Assembly: GCF_015704865.1 (NCBI RefSeq)
Contig: NZ_JADQTO010000024.1
Span: forward strand, 1 to 64,000
DNA: 64,000 nt
From: Actinoplanes aureus
GTDB taxonomy: Bacteria; Actinomycetota; Actinomycetes; Mycobacteriales; Micromonosporaceae
Reading direction: 5' to 3'
Under the pieces are notes generated by a model. The model saw nothing but the letters and a program-made list of their open reading frames with translations. It searched no databases and was not told where the DNA came from. A program made the position numbers and the translations under genes. Of this stretch, positions 36,889 through 45,403 are shown piece after piece (position 1 is the first letter of the stretch; each line of letters opens with the position of its first letter).

Positions 36889-37080
36889 GCTTCCATTCCG
36901 CAGGCCGGCGATCGCCGCGAGCTGGCCGCCGGCTGATTCGCCGAGCGCGGCGAGTCGGGCAGGGTCGATGCGCAGTGCCGGGGCGTGGTGGCGCAGCCAG
37001 CGGATGGCCGCGTCGATGTCGGCCTGCTGGGCGGGGTAGGCCGCCTCCATCGCCAGCCGGTAGTTGACGTCCTCTCTGAC
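36889..37080 (-). pseudogene. Alpha/beta-hydrolase (carboxylesterase-like) fragment
   Basis: The minus strand reads VREDVNYRLAMEAAYPAQQA, later RWLRHHAPALRIDPARLAALGESAGGQLAAIAGL. This includes the NYRL strand and the GESAGG nucleophile elbow of the HSL/BD-FAE esterase group. Neither the N-terminal HGG oxyanion motif nor the C-terminal Asp/His part is present. It lies just downstream of the six-hairpin glycosidase gene, so it may once have been the next gene of that operon. Confidence 0.65.
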
Positions 37081-37108
37081 TCGCCGGTGGTAGATATCGG
37101 CTGCCCTG

Positions 37109-38414
37109 TCACAACCGGAACGGGTTGCTGCCCAGCGCGGCCAGCAGGAACCAGGCCGTCGCGCCGGTGTGCAGGCTGGCGTAGTAGAGGTCGCCGAAGC
37201 CGGTGTCCAGGCCGTCGCTGGAGGCCGCCGGAATTCCGCGGCCGTCGCCGTTCGGTGTGGTGGCCTGGGCCCGCCCGATGTTCCAGAGCAGTTTCCTGCC
37301 GAGCAGGTGATCGCCCTTGCCGTCGCGTGCGGCGAGGGCGAGCGCCGTGTGCGCGCTGCCCTCCAGCCACACCTTGCTGGTGTCCGTGTTGCTGTAGCTG
37401 ACGCCGGCCACCCCGGCGTCGTGCGCCGCGAGATTGTCGACGACCCAGCTCACGGCCGCGTCGTAGCGATGGTCCAGGGTGGCGAGGTAAGCCCAGGTCT
37501 GCACGTCCTCCGGGATCGGGTTGCGATTGGTCGTCACCCCGTCGGGGTCGGTGCCGGTCCACACGTGACCGCCGGTCCGGTCGTGCATGGCGGCGACGAA
37601 CGCGTACGCCGCCCGCGCCCGGGCCCGCCAGACCTGCCGGCCGGTCAGCTGGGCGAGCATCGTGAAGAAGGCGCCGACGTCGATGTTGTGCTCGGTCGCC
37701 TTGAAGGTGTTCGGCTCGTCCTGCGCGTTGCGCCCGCCGGTGTAACCGTGCGGAGCGCGTACGCCGTCCCAGGTCTTGTCCTGGATCCAATCGGCCTCGC
37801 GCAGCGCTGCGTCGAGGAAGCGGCGCTGCCGGGTGCGGGCGTAGAGATGGGCAAAGGCCATGCCCACCCAGGCCTGGTTGCCGGTGTACGCCGCCGGCGA
37901 GCCGATGTCCAGGGTGCCGTTCAGGACGGTGAACGAGTCCGGCTGGTAGGAGGCCCGGGTGCGGCCGTCTCCGATCGGGTCGTGCTGCTGGGCGTAGAGC
38001 AGCGTGTCGCCCAGGATGGTGGCCCGCCGCACGTCGCCCCGGGTGCCGCGGGCCAGCCAGGCCAGGATGACGAGCGCGTCGTCGTACGCGAACGAGGAGA
38101 CGTACGTCCAGGTCGGTGTCTCGAAAAAGCCGCCGGTGTAGCTGCGCGGAACGCGCAGTGCGTCGCCCGAGCCGTACTCGTCGAACTTGATGTTGAGGAA
38201 GGCGTACGCCTTGCGGATCGAGTCGCGGGGGGGGGGCGCCCCCCCGCGGGGGGGGGCCGCGCGGCGGGCGGGGGCGGCGCCCGGCGCCCCCGGCCCGGGC
38301 GCCCGCGGCCGCAGCGGGAGCGGAAACGAGGGTGCCGGTGAGCAGGGCGGTGAACGCGCTGGAGGTGCCGACGAGCAGGCCCCGGCGGCCCAGGTTGAGC
38401 GGTCGTTGCGACAT
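37109..38414 (-). CDS. Secreted six-hairpin glycosidase-like protein (frameshifted)
   Basis: The start ATG 38414 (MSQRPLNLGRRGLLVG) has AAGGGGG upstream and begins a Tat-like signal with twin Arg and a hydrophobic stretch to APAAAA. The mature part, read continuously from about 38227 to 37109, is an (alpha/alpha)6-barrel-like protein (YAFLNIKFDEYG, AYTGNQAWVGMAFAHLY, NTFKATEHNIDVGAFF, KVWLEGSAHTALAL). The two parts are in different frames. The break lies in the G/C homopolymer region 38228-38312. This may be an assembly error or a true frameshift. It is 12 bp after GH20 and probably joins amino-sugar glycan breakdown. Confidence 0.65.
38228..38312. repeat. Extreme G/C homopolymer tract
   Basis: Runs of nine, seven and nine G or C bases and nearly pure G/C sequence with no A or T over about 80 nt. 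It lies between the signal peptide and catalytic part of the six-hairpin glycosidase and coincides with the frame change. The expected coding content would be an Ala/Gly/Pro linker. Confidence 0.75.
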
Positions 38415-38425
38415 GAGTGCCCCCT

Positions 38426-40033
38426 TCAGGAAGTGCGGATGTTCGCGACCAGTCGCGCAATGTGCTCGGCGCGCTGCTCGCGGGTGACGGGCCGCCCGGG
38501 TACGCCGGGGCGGCGCTGCCAGGGCCGGGGTCCGTCGGCGTGCCGGTACTCCACACCCAGCGCGTCCAGGCGGTGCAGGTGTGCGGGGAGCCGGCGTTCG
38601 AAGTCGCTGAAGTCGCGTTCGGCCGGGCTCCACAGCGCCTCGGCGATCGCGCACAGCCGGGGGAAGGCGAGGTAGTCGACCGTACGGGGCGAGTCGGCGT
38701 GCTCGGTCCAGATGTTGGCCTGGCCGCCCAGGATGTGGCGCGCCTCGCCGGGGGTGAGCTGTGGCGGTACGGGATCGAAGGCGTACACGTCCTCGACGCT
38801 GAGCGGGATCGCCACCGGGATCGGCTCGTCCGGCGACTCCGATTGGCGGTAGTCCAGGTAGACCTGGTCATCCGGGCAGGCCACCACGTCATGACCGCGC
38901 CGGGCGGCGGCGACCGCACCGGTCATGCCCCGCCAGGAGGCGATCGTCGCGCCGGGCGCCAGCTCCCCTTCGAGGATCTCGTCCCAGCCGAACAGCCGGC
39001 GCCCGGCGGCGGTCAGGTGGTCGTCGAGGCGGCGCATGAACCAGGCCTGCAGCCCGGCCTCGTCGCTGACGCCGAGTTCCGCCATCCGCTGCCGGGTACG
39101 CGGGTCGGCGCGCCACTGGTCCTTGGGGCACTCGTCGCCGCCGACGCCGATCCAGCGCGACGGGAACAGCTGCATCACCTCGTCCAGCACGCCGGTGAAG
39201 AAGTCGACCGTGGATTCCTCGACGTTGAGTACGTTCGGGTTGATGCCCCAGCGGGTGAAGACCTCCAGCGGCCGGCCGCTCACCCCGAGCTGTGGGTAGG
39301 CGGCCAGGGCGGCCTGCACGTGGCCGGGCGACTCGATCTCGGGTACGACCGTGATGAAGCGCTGGGCGGCGTACGCGACGATCTCGCGTACGTCGTCCTG
39401 GGTGTAGAAACCGCCGTGCGGGCGCCCGTCGGAGGGAGCCTCCTGGACAGCGCCGACCTGGCTCTCGTGCCGCCAGGCGCCGACCTCGGTCAGCCGGGGG
39501 TAGCGCAGGATCTCGAGGCGCCAGCCCTGGTCGTCGGTCAGGTGCCAGTGCAGTGTGTTGAGCCGGTGCATCGCCATCAGGTCGATGAAACGCAGCACGT
39601 CGTGCTTGGGCATGAAGTGGCGTGCGACGTCGAGCATCACGCCGCGCCAGCCGAAGCGCGGGGCGTCGTAGACGCGTACCGCCGGAAGCGCCCACCGCAC
39701 GCCGGGCACCGGAGCCCGGCGGTACACCTGCGGTGGCAACAGCTGCACCAGCGCCTGGCAGCCGTAGAAGACGCCGGCCGGACCGCCGCCCCTGACGGTC
39801 GCGCTCTCCGCGCGGACCTCCAGTTCGAAGGCCTCGGCACCGAGTTCGTCGGCGAGCGTCAGGGTGATGGTGCCGTGCCCGGCCTGCCGTAATGGCAGGC
39901 CGGTGGCGGGACGTAACGCCCCCTGGAGCCAGGCGAGGACGTCGCTCAGCTCGTCAGGGGCCGCCAGCGTGGTACCGGAGTCCAGGACCAGTTCGCCGGT
40001 GCCGGGGGTCCACGTAAGCGGGCGGGGAATCAT
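38426..40033 (-). CDS. Beta-N-acetylhexosaminidase, glycoside hydrolase family 20
   Basis: 535 residues from ATG 40033 (MIPRPLTWTPG). The GH20b N-domain is followed by the TIM barrel (FGWRGVMLDVARHFMPK, LNTLHWHLTDDQGW) and the catalytic pair D300-E301 (GVGGDECP) used for substrate-assisted cleavage of terminal GlcNAc/GalNAc. No signal peptide, so it acts on imported oligosaccharides. A start at 40126 has a better ribosome site, but its 31 extra codons use A/T-ending codons unlike the gene. It follows the permease gene across a structured leader. Confidence 0.9.
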   Translation of the reverse strand: MIPRPLTWTPGTGELVLDSGTTLAAPDELSDVLAWLQGALRPATGLPLRQAGHGTITLTLADELGAEAFELEVRAESATVRGGGPAGVFYGCQALVQLLPPQVYRRAPVPGVRWALPAVRVYDAPRFGWRGVMLDVARHFMPKHDVLRFIDLMAMHRLNTLHWHLTDDQGWRLEILRYPRLTEVGAWRHESQVGAVQEAPSDGRPHGGFYTQDDVREIVAYAAQRFITVVPEIESPGHVQAALAAYPQLGVSGRPLEVFTRWGINPNVLNVEESTVDFFTGVLDEVMQLFPSRWIGVGGDECPKDQWRADPRTRQRMAELGVSDEAGLQAWFMRRLDDHLTAAGRRLFGWDEILEGELAPGATIASWRGMTGAVAAARRGHDVVACPDDQVYLDYRQSESPDEPIPVAIPLSVEDVYAFDPVPPQLTPGEARHILGGQANIWTEHADSPRTVDYLAFPRLCAIAEALWSPAERDFSDFERRLPAHLHRLDALGVEYRHADGPRPWQRRPGVPGRPVTREQRAEHIARLVANIRTS

Positions 40034-40125
40034 TGAACTTTTTTCAACGTGGCCAGGGCCGCGCGGCCCGGCACCGGCCAGCGGCCTTGATCCCTTCGGC
40101 CCGTCGTCAGGTTGAAAAAGGTTCA
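40033..40125. promoter_or_regulatory. Structured intercistronic leader with paired inverted repeats
   Basis: GTTGAAAAAGGTTCA (40111-40125) and TGAACTTTTTTCAAC (40034-40048) are reverse complements except for one base. They enclose a GGGCCGCGCGGCCC palindrome. Each half is itself an imperfect inverted repeat (TTGAA-N5-TTCAA). It could be an attenuator, a processing site or a double operator for the RpiR regulator. Confidence 0.5.
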
Positions 40126-40130
40126 TAGAG

Positions 40131-40955
40131 CTAGCCCTTCACGGCGCCGGCGGACATGCCGGCGACCAGATTGCGCTGGATGGCGAGGAAGAAGACGATG
40201 ACCGGGACGGCGAAGATGACCGAGGCGGCCATCTGGCTGCCGTAGTCGGTGCCGGTGTGCGGGTTGGTGAACGAGGCCAGCCACACCGGCAGCGTGTAGC
40301 GGCTCTCGTCCTGCATGAACGTGTAGGCGATCAGGTAGTCGTTCCATGCCGCGATGAACGAGAAGATGCCGGTGGCGATGACACCCGGCGCGACCAGCGG
40401 GAACAGGACACTGATCAGGGTCCGCCAGTTGCCGGCACCGTCGATGTGGGCGGCCTCCTCGATCTCAGCCGGGATCATGACGAAGAAGCCGCGCATCACC
40501 CAGATCGAGAACGGCAGCACGGTCGCCACGTAGGCGAGCACCAGGGCCGCGAAGGTGCCCAGCATGTCCAGGCTGTTGAACATCACGAACATCGGGATCA
40601 GCAACGCCGTGGCCGGCAGCATCTGCACCGCCAGGATTACCACCATGATCACGCGGCGGCCGCGGAACCGGAACCGGGACAGCGCGGCGGCGGCGAAGAT
40701 GCCGAGCACGATCGAGACGATCACGGTCGCGGCGACCACGATCACGCTGTTGCCCAGGTTGGTGAGGAACTGCTTCTGCGACAGTGCCGTGCTGAAGTTG
40801 CCCAGGGTGGGATGCCGCGGCCAGAACAGCGGCGTGCTGGTGAAGATCTCTGAGCGTGGCTTGAACGCCGTGTTCACCATCCAGTAGACCGGGAAGGCCC
40901 AGACCAGGCAGAACGCCGCCGCCAGCGCTTTCGCTTTCCAGCCTCCGCGCGTCAT
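40131..40955 (-). CDS. Amino-sugar ABC transporter permease, MalG type
   Basis: 274 residues with six membrane helices and the EAA loop EEAAHIDGAGNWRTLISVLFP. The C-terminal SAGAVKG is typical of the family. The start at ATG 40955 overlaps the MalF-type gene stop by ATGA. It forms the channel with its partner; no ATPase gene is close. Confidence 0.92.
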   Translation of the reverse strand: MTRGGWKAKALAAAFCLVWAFPVYWMVNTAFKPRSEIFTSTPLFWPRHPTLGNFSTALSQKQFLTNLGNSVIVVAATVIVSIVLGIFAAAALSRFRFRGRRVIMVVILAVQMLPATALLIPMFVMFNSLDMLGTFAALVLAYVATVLPFSIWVMRGFFVMIPAEIEEAAHIDGAGNWRTLISVLFPLVAPGVIATGIFSFIAAWNDYLIAYTFMQDESRYTLPVWLASFTNPHTGTDYGSQMAASVIFAVPVIVFFLAIQRNLVAGMSAGAVKG

Positions 40956-41923
40956 AGGTCTTCTCCCGACTTGAGCAGGTTGCGGATGTAGACCGCGGTC
41001 AGGCCGAGCAGGATCAGCGTGGTGACGACCGAGACCGCCGCACCGTGGCCGATGTGGAACCCGACGAAGGCGGTCTTGTAGGTGAAGACGCCGAGCGTGG
41101 AGGTGGCGTCGCCGGGCCCGCCACGGGAGATCAGCCAGATCTGGTTGAAGACGTTGTAGTCCCAGATCACCGACAGGATCGTGACCAGCAGCAGGGTCGG
41201 CCGCAGATGGTTGAGCGTGACGATGCGGTAGATCGCGTACTCGCTCGCGCCGTCCAGCCGGGCCGCTTCCAGGTATTCCTTCGGCACCTGCGTCTCGGCG
41301 GCGTTCAGGGTCAGCGCGATGAACGGAACGGCCTGCCACACGATGAGCAGCCAGATCGCGATGTAGGCGAGCATGGGGTCCTGCGCCCAGTTGAGGCTGG
41401 TGGTATCACCGAAGATGCCCAGCCGGGCGAGTGCCCAGTTGGCGACGCCGTACCCGGGCTGGAAGAGCCAGTTCCACACCAGCGACGAGGCCACGTTCGG
41501 CATGGCCCAGGCCACGATCAGCACCACCGTGACGGTGTAGCGCCATCCCCGCCCGAGGCGGGTGAGCAGGTGGGAGACGCCCATGCCGATCAGCACGCTG
41601 CCGGCCACCATGGCCGCGGTGAAAATTACCGTACGCAGCAGCGAGGTCCAGAAGTCGTTGTCGGAGAGCAGTTCGGTGTACTGCTGGAGGCCGACGTTCG
41701 CGTACTCGCCGGTGAACAGCGTCCGCTGGTTGTAGTCGGTGAACGACGTGGCGACGAGGAAGCCGATCGGGGCCAGCGTCACGACGGCGAGTACCAGGCA
41801 GGCTGGGCTGAGGAGCACCAGTGGTGCCAGGTCCCGCCGCCGGCGGCGGGACCTGTGCGCAGGGGCGGGGGAAGGGCCCGGCGGTGCGTCGAGCGCACCG
41901 CCGAGCACTGTGCTGGTCCGCAC
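40952..41923 (-). CDS. Amino-sugar ABC transporter permease, MalF type
   Basis: 323 residues. A basic, proline-rich cytoplasmic N-terminus (HRSRRRRRDL) precedes six membrane helices, and the EAA loop reads LEAARLDGASEYAIYRIVTLNHLRP. The GTG start at 41923 is 6 nt after the binding-protein stop. It works with the MalG-type permease and the lipoprotein upstream. Confidence 0.9.
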   Translation of the reverse strand: MRTSTVLGGALDAPPGPSPAPAHRSRRRRRDLAPLVLLSPACLVLAVVTLAPIGFLVATSFTDYNQRTLFTGEYANVGLQQYTELLSDNDFWTSLLRTVIFTAAMVAGSVLIGMGVSHLLTRLGRGWRYTVTVVLIVAWAMPNVASSLVWNWLFQPGYGVANWALARLGIFGDTTSLNWAQDPMLAYIAIWLLIVWQAVPFIALTLNAAETQVPKEYLEAARLDGASEYAIYRIVTLNHLRPTLLLVTILSVIWDYNVFNQIWLISRGGPGDATSTLGVFTYKTAFVGFHIGHGAAVSVVTTLILLGLTAVYIRNLLKSGEDL

Positions 41924-41929
41924 GAGAGG

Positions 41930-43258
41930 TCACCGGCCGCCGGCGAGGGTGGTGTTCAGATGCTCGTCGAAGCCCTTGGCGGCGTCCGCCGGCGACTTGG
42001 CGCCGGAGGCGATGTCGGCGAAGACCTGGTTGATGCTCTTGTCACCCTCGATGGCCGACCACTGCGCCGCGGCGGGGGTCGCCTTGGAGATGAGCGCGGC
42101 GGTGAAGAAGGCCTTCTGGTGTTCGTCGAGGCTGCTCTGCGCGGCCTCGATGCCCTGGGTGCTGTTCGGGATCCAGCCGTCGACGCCGAAGACGTTCTTG
42201 TCCTGCACGGTCGGGCTGGCGGCGATCTTGACCCACTGCAGGGCCAGGTCGTGTGCGTCGCTCTTGGCGGCGATGCCCCAGTCCGAGCCGCCGAGCATCA
42301 CCGGCTGGTTCTTGCCCGACTGGCCGGGGAACGGGAAGGTGCCCAGGTCAGCGTCGGTGATCTTCGGGTTGGCCTTCTTGATCAGGCCGATCGCTCCGGC
42401 GGTCGCCATGATCGCCGAGGTTTTTCCCTGGGCGAACAGCTGGGTCTGGTCCGGGTTGATGGTGTCGATCGTCTGCGACGCCTTGCTGGAGTACGTGTTC
42501 TGGAAGGTCTTGAAGTCGTTCAGGCCCTTCTGGCTCTCCGGCGAGGAGAAGGTGCCCTTCCAGGTACCGCCCTCGTTCTTGGCGATGTCGCCGCCGGCGT
42601 CCCACATGAACTGGAAGCCCGCGAACCAGTACTGCCCGGGCAGGTAGTAGGCGGAGAAGTCGGGCGCCGGGTTCTTGGCCTTGATCTTGTCGAGGGCGGC
42701 GGTGAGGTCGGCGTACGTCTTCGGGGCCTCGGTGACCCCGGCGGCCGCCCAGGTCTTCTTGTTGTAGATGACCGCGCGGGCGCCGGCGAAGCCCGGCGCG
42801 GCGTACAGCTTGCCGTCCACGGTGGCGGGCTCCTCCAGGCCGGCCAGCCAGGTGCGGCCCTGCTGCAGATCAGCCTTGTACGGGGTCAGGTCCAGCAGCG
42901 CGCCGTTGGCGGCGAAGGCGGGGACCTGGGTGTTGCCGAGGTCGAGCACGTCCGGCGTGCTCGAGGTGGACAGCGCCGTGCTGACCTTGGTGGTGATGCC
43001 TTCCCACTGCTGGATCTGCACGTCCACCTTGGCCCCGGTGGCCTGGGTGAACTCGTCGTTGATCGCCTTCATGGTGGCTTCGGTGTAGTCGCCGTCCATC
43101 ACCCAGACGGTGAGTGTCTTGCCCTCGCCCTTGACGGCCGGGACCCCGGCCGGGGCGCCGTCACCGGAGGTGGAGGAACCGGAGCTGCCGCACGCACCGG
43201 CGGTGAGGATCGCGGTGAGACCCACGGCGACTGCCGCGGTGAAACGATGGTTGCGCAT
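41930..43258 (-). CDS. Amino-sugar-binding lipoprotein of ABC transporter
   Basis: 442 residues. Lipobox LTAGAC (Cys about 23), then a family 1 solute-binding fold (KTLTVWVMDGDYTEATMKAINDEF; AVIYNKKTWAAAGVTEAPKTY). It has GGGGAG before ATG 43258. With GH20 and a sugar-phosphate-sensing RpiR regulator next to it, chitobiose or other GlcNAc-containing oligosaccharides are the likely ligands (inference). The upstream sequence 43268-43302 is unusually A/T-rich and probably contains the operon promoter. Confidence 0.9.
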   Translation of the reverse strand: MRNHRFTAAVAVGLTAILTAGACGSSGSSTSGDGAPAGVPAVKGEGKTLTVWVMDGDYTEATMKAINDEFTQATGAKVDVQIQQWEGITTKVSTALSTSSTPDVLDLGNTQVPAFAANGALLDLTPYKADLQQGRTWLAGLEEPATVDGKLYAAPGFAGARAVIYNKKTWAAAGVTEAPKTYADLTAALDKIKAKNPAPDFSAYYLPGQYWFAGFQFMWDAGGDIAKNEGGTWKGTFSSPESQKGLNDFKTFQNTYSSKASQTIDTINPDQTQLFAQGKTSAIMATAGAIGLIKKANPKITDADLGTFPFPGQSGKNQPVMLGGSDWGIAAKSDAHDLALQWVKIAASPTVQDKNVFGVDGWIPNSTQGIEAAQSSLDEHQKAFFTAALISKATPAAAQWSAIEGDKSINQVFADIASGAKSPADAAKGFDEHLNTTLAGGR

Positions 43259-43267
43259 GTGAACTCC

Positions 43268-43302
43268 CCAAAATAACCGAAAAAGTGTAAAAAATTAGGT
43301 TG
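43268..43302 (-). promoter_or_regulatory. A/T-rich promoter region of the amino-sugar operon
   Basis: An A/T island in very GC-rich DNA, immediately upstream of the binding-lipoprotein gene, containing TTTTTTACACTTTTTCGG on the minus strand. It resembles the A/T cores near GH20, but no perfect palindrome was seen. Confidence 0.4.
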
Positions 43303-43368
43303 TACGGGCGCAGAGCAGCGCCCCACCGGGCCTGCCCGGCAGTCGAGGGGTATTCAGTTAGGTGTGCT

Positions 43369-44271
43369 CTACTTCCGTCCCCGCTTGCGGGTCGGGATCT
43401 TCTCGGGCAGCCGGTGGGCGTCGACGGCACGCACGGTGAGTTCGAGCGCCTCCGCCGTACGCTCGTAGGTGCGCTGCGCCACCGCGACGTAGATCAGGTC
43501 GAGGACGAGCAGTTGCGAGTGCAGGGCCGCCAGCGCGGCCAGCCGGAACGTCGTCTCCTGCACCGCGGTGGTGAAAACGACGTCGGCCACCTCCGCCAGC
43601 GGGGAGCGGCTGTGACTGGTGACGGCCACGGTCAGCGCACCGTGGTCCGCCGCCTCGGCGAGGGTCTCGATGACCTCCCGCGTACGCCCGGAGTGCGACA
43701 GGCCGATCGCGACGTCCCCGGGCAGCAGCAGGGCGGCGTTGGTGAGCGCGGTGTGCGAGTCGGTGCGGTGCCAGACCGGTACCCTGATGCGCTCGAGACG
43801 GAACGCCATCTCGCGGGCCGAGGTGCCGCTGCTGCCCAGGCCGAAGATCTCGACCCGGTTGGCTTCCGCGATCGCGGCGGCGACACGCTCGACGGCGGCG
43901 GTGTCGAGGCCTGCGGCGGTGTCCTGGATGGCCCGCGTGTCGGCGGCCGTCACCACGCTGAGCACGTGGGTGAGCGGGTCCTCCGGGGCGATGTCGCTGC
44001 TGATGTCGGTGTCCCAGCGGGCCTGCGCGGCCCGCCCGGTCTCGGTCGCGATGGCGACGCGCAGATTGGCGTAACCTCGGAAACCGAGCGTACGGCTGAA
44101 CCGGGTCACGGTCGCCGTCGAGGTCCCGGAGCGATCGGCCAGGTCCACGATGCTCGCGTGGGCCGCGGTCTCCGGGTCTTCCAGGATCGTCGCAGCGATC
44201 TTTGCCAGAGCCTCCGGCATGCCGGGGCCCTCGACCCGGAGCTTGCCGAGCAGCCCGCCGCTGTCACCCAT
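43369..44271 (-). CDS. MurR/RpiR-family regulator
   Basis: 300 residues from ATG 44271 (MGDSGGLLGK), with AAGGA 8 nt upstream; the GTG at 44295 lacks a ribosome site. An N-terminal RpiR helix-turn-helix (IVDLADRSGTSTATVTRFSRTLGFRGYANLRVAI) is followed by a SIS phosphosugar-binding domain (IFGLGSSGTSAREMAFRL, AIGLSHSGRTREVIE). It lies just upstream of the amino-sugar ABC operon and probably responds to GlcNAc-6-P or a similar phosphosugar. Confidence 0.9.
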   Translation of the reverse strand: MGDSGGLLGKLRVEGPGMPEALAKIAATILEDPETAAHASIVDLADRSGTSTATVTRFSRTLGFRGYANLRVAIATETGRAAQARWDTDISSDIAPEDPLTHVLSVVTAADTRAIQDTAAGLDTAAVERVAAAIAEANRVEIFGLGSSGTSAREMAFRLERIRVPVWHRTDSHTALTNAALLLPGDVAIGLSHSGRTREVIETLAEAADHGALTVAVTSHSRSPLAEVADVVFTTAVQETTFRLAALAALHSQLLVLDLIYVAVAQRTYERTAEALELTVRAVDAHRLPEKIPTRKRGRK

Positions 44272-44291
44272 GCGGTCATCCTTTTCATCTG

Positions 44292-44307
44292 TCACCGTTG
44301 TCGGTGA
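44292..44307. promoter_or_regulatory. Inverted repeat upstream of rpiR-type gene
   Basis: TCACCG-TTGT-CGGTGA is a perfect 6-bp inverted repeat 21 nt upstream of the chosen start, followed by an A/T-rich AAATTACT. It is a candidate autoregulatory site. Confidence 0.4.
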
Positions 44308-44456
44308 AAATTACTACCGTCTCGAACCTCCGGTCAACGGGTCATCTCCATCGTTCGATCCGGGCCGCGGTGCCGGCGGCCCGCGAGGGTGGGCACCCAG
44401 GCCGCGGATGCCGGATTTCTACCAGGCGAGATATCCCACGCAGGCGCGCGATGCCG

Positions 44457-44483
44457 GCGGGGTTGATCGCGAACACGGTGGTG
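44457..44483 (-). repeat. 25-bp inverted repeat, left copy
   Basis: The minus strand contains CCACCGTGTTCGCGATCAAC plus CCCGC, identical to the plus strand at about 45132-45156 inside the AraC gene. It lies just before the AraC start and in antisense orientation to its partner. Confidence 0.6.
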
Positions 44484-44497
44484 GCGATGCTGTGGGC

Positions 44498-45337
44498 GTG
44501 GAGTACGTGTCCAGAGTGCCGCGACCGCCGCTGGACGGGCTGATCGACGACCTCTACTACCTGGAGGGTGCGCCGCCGTACGCCCGGCTGACGCTGCCGC
44601 CCGCGCCGTCGGCGCTGCTCATCCTCAACCTCGCGGCGCCGTTCCGCATCCGCGGCGGCACCGACATCGAGACGGCCGAGTACGCCGACGGCTGCGTGAT
44701 CACCATTCCCACCCGCGCGTGGGAGTTCGGCTACCCACTCCGGACCCGGTCCGTCGGCGTGCACTTCAAGCCGTGGGGGCTGGCGCCGTTCCTGCCGATG
44801 CCCGCGGCCGAGCTGTGTGACCGGCCGGTGACGGTAGAGCAGGTTTGGGGTCGGCCCGCCGTTGCCGAGCTGCGAGACCGGCTGGCCACGGCGCCCGGAC
44901 CGCACGAGATGCTGACGCTGCTCGAGGAGGAGCTGATGCGACGGCTGCGCGAGACCGCCGGACTGGGGCTGGTCCGCCACACGAGCAGCGTCATCGCGGC
45001 GACCAGCGGGGCGGTGGCGATCGGCGGCCTGAGCGTGGCAGCCGGTGTCAGCAGCACCCATCTGGCACAGCGGTTCAAGGAGCTCATCGGCGTCACGCCG
45101 AAGCGGCTGGCCCGCGGCTACCGCTTCACCGCCACCGTGTTCGCGATCAACCCCGCTGAACCGATCGATTGGGGCGAGCTCGCCGGCGGCGCCGGCTATT
45201 TCGACCAGGCCCACTTCGGCCACGAGTTCCGGGAGTTCACTGGGCTCACGCCGACCCGGTACGTCGAAGTCCGGCGGCGGTTCCTGCGCGAACATCCCGG
45301 CCACGCGCTGGACGGCTGGCCGCTGCCGGCCGATTGA
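44498..45337 (+). CDS. AraC-family transcriptional regulator
   Basis: 279 residues from GTG 44498 (MEYVSRVPRPPLDGLIDDLYYLEG). The N-terminal DUF6597-type sensor region is followed by a C-terminal AraC double helix-turn-helix (VAIGGLSVAAGVSSTHLAQRFKELIGVTPKRLARGYRF ... LAGGAGYFDQAHFGHEFREFTGLTPTRY). The upstream ribosome site is weak and the start is chosen from the family's usual N-terminus. It is followed by a reductase gene on the same strand, a possible target. The helix-turn-helix coding region shares a 25-bp inverted copy with the promoter region. Confidence 0.82.
   Translation: MEYVSRVPRPPLDGLIDDLYYLEGAPPYARLTLPPAPSALLILNLAAPFRIRGGTDIETAEYADGCVITIPTRAWEFGYPLRTRSVGVHFKPWGLAPFLPMPAAELCDRPVTVEQVWGRPAVAELRDRLATAPGPHEMLTLLEEELMRRLRETAGLGLVRHTSSVIAATSGAVAIGGLSVAAGVSSTHLAQRFKELIGVTPKRLARGYRFTATVFAINPAEPIDWGELAGGAGYFDQAHFGHEFREFTGLTPTRYVEVRRRFLREHPGHALDGWPLPAD
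45132..45156 (+). repeat. 25-bp inverted repeat, right copy
   Basis: CCACCGTGTTCGCGATCAAC plus CCCGC inside the AraC helix-turn-helix coding region encodes TVFAINP. The reverse complement is found at about 44457-44483. Confidence 0.6.
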
Positions 45338-45403
45338 TTTCTTACAAGACCGACAGCTCACGACACGCTAATTTGAGGGGCACCTAGAGCAGAGGAGAGC
45401 CCC

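Noticed and set aside
38228..38312. G/C-rich tract as a CRISPR or regulatory repeat
   Set aside because: No regular repeat-spacer pattern; it is a homopolymer-like tract inside a coding linker.
41045..43276. 743-codon open frame opposite the amino-sugar ABC genes
   Set aside because: Spans three convincing genes in antisense, with Gly/Arg/Val-rich composition typical of shadow frames.
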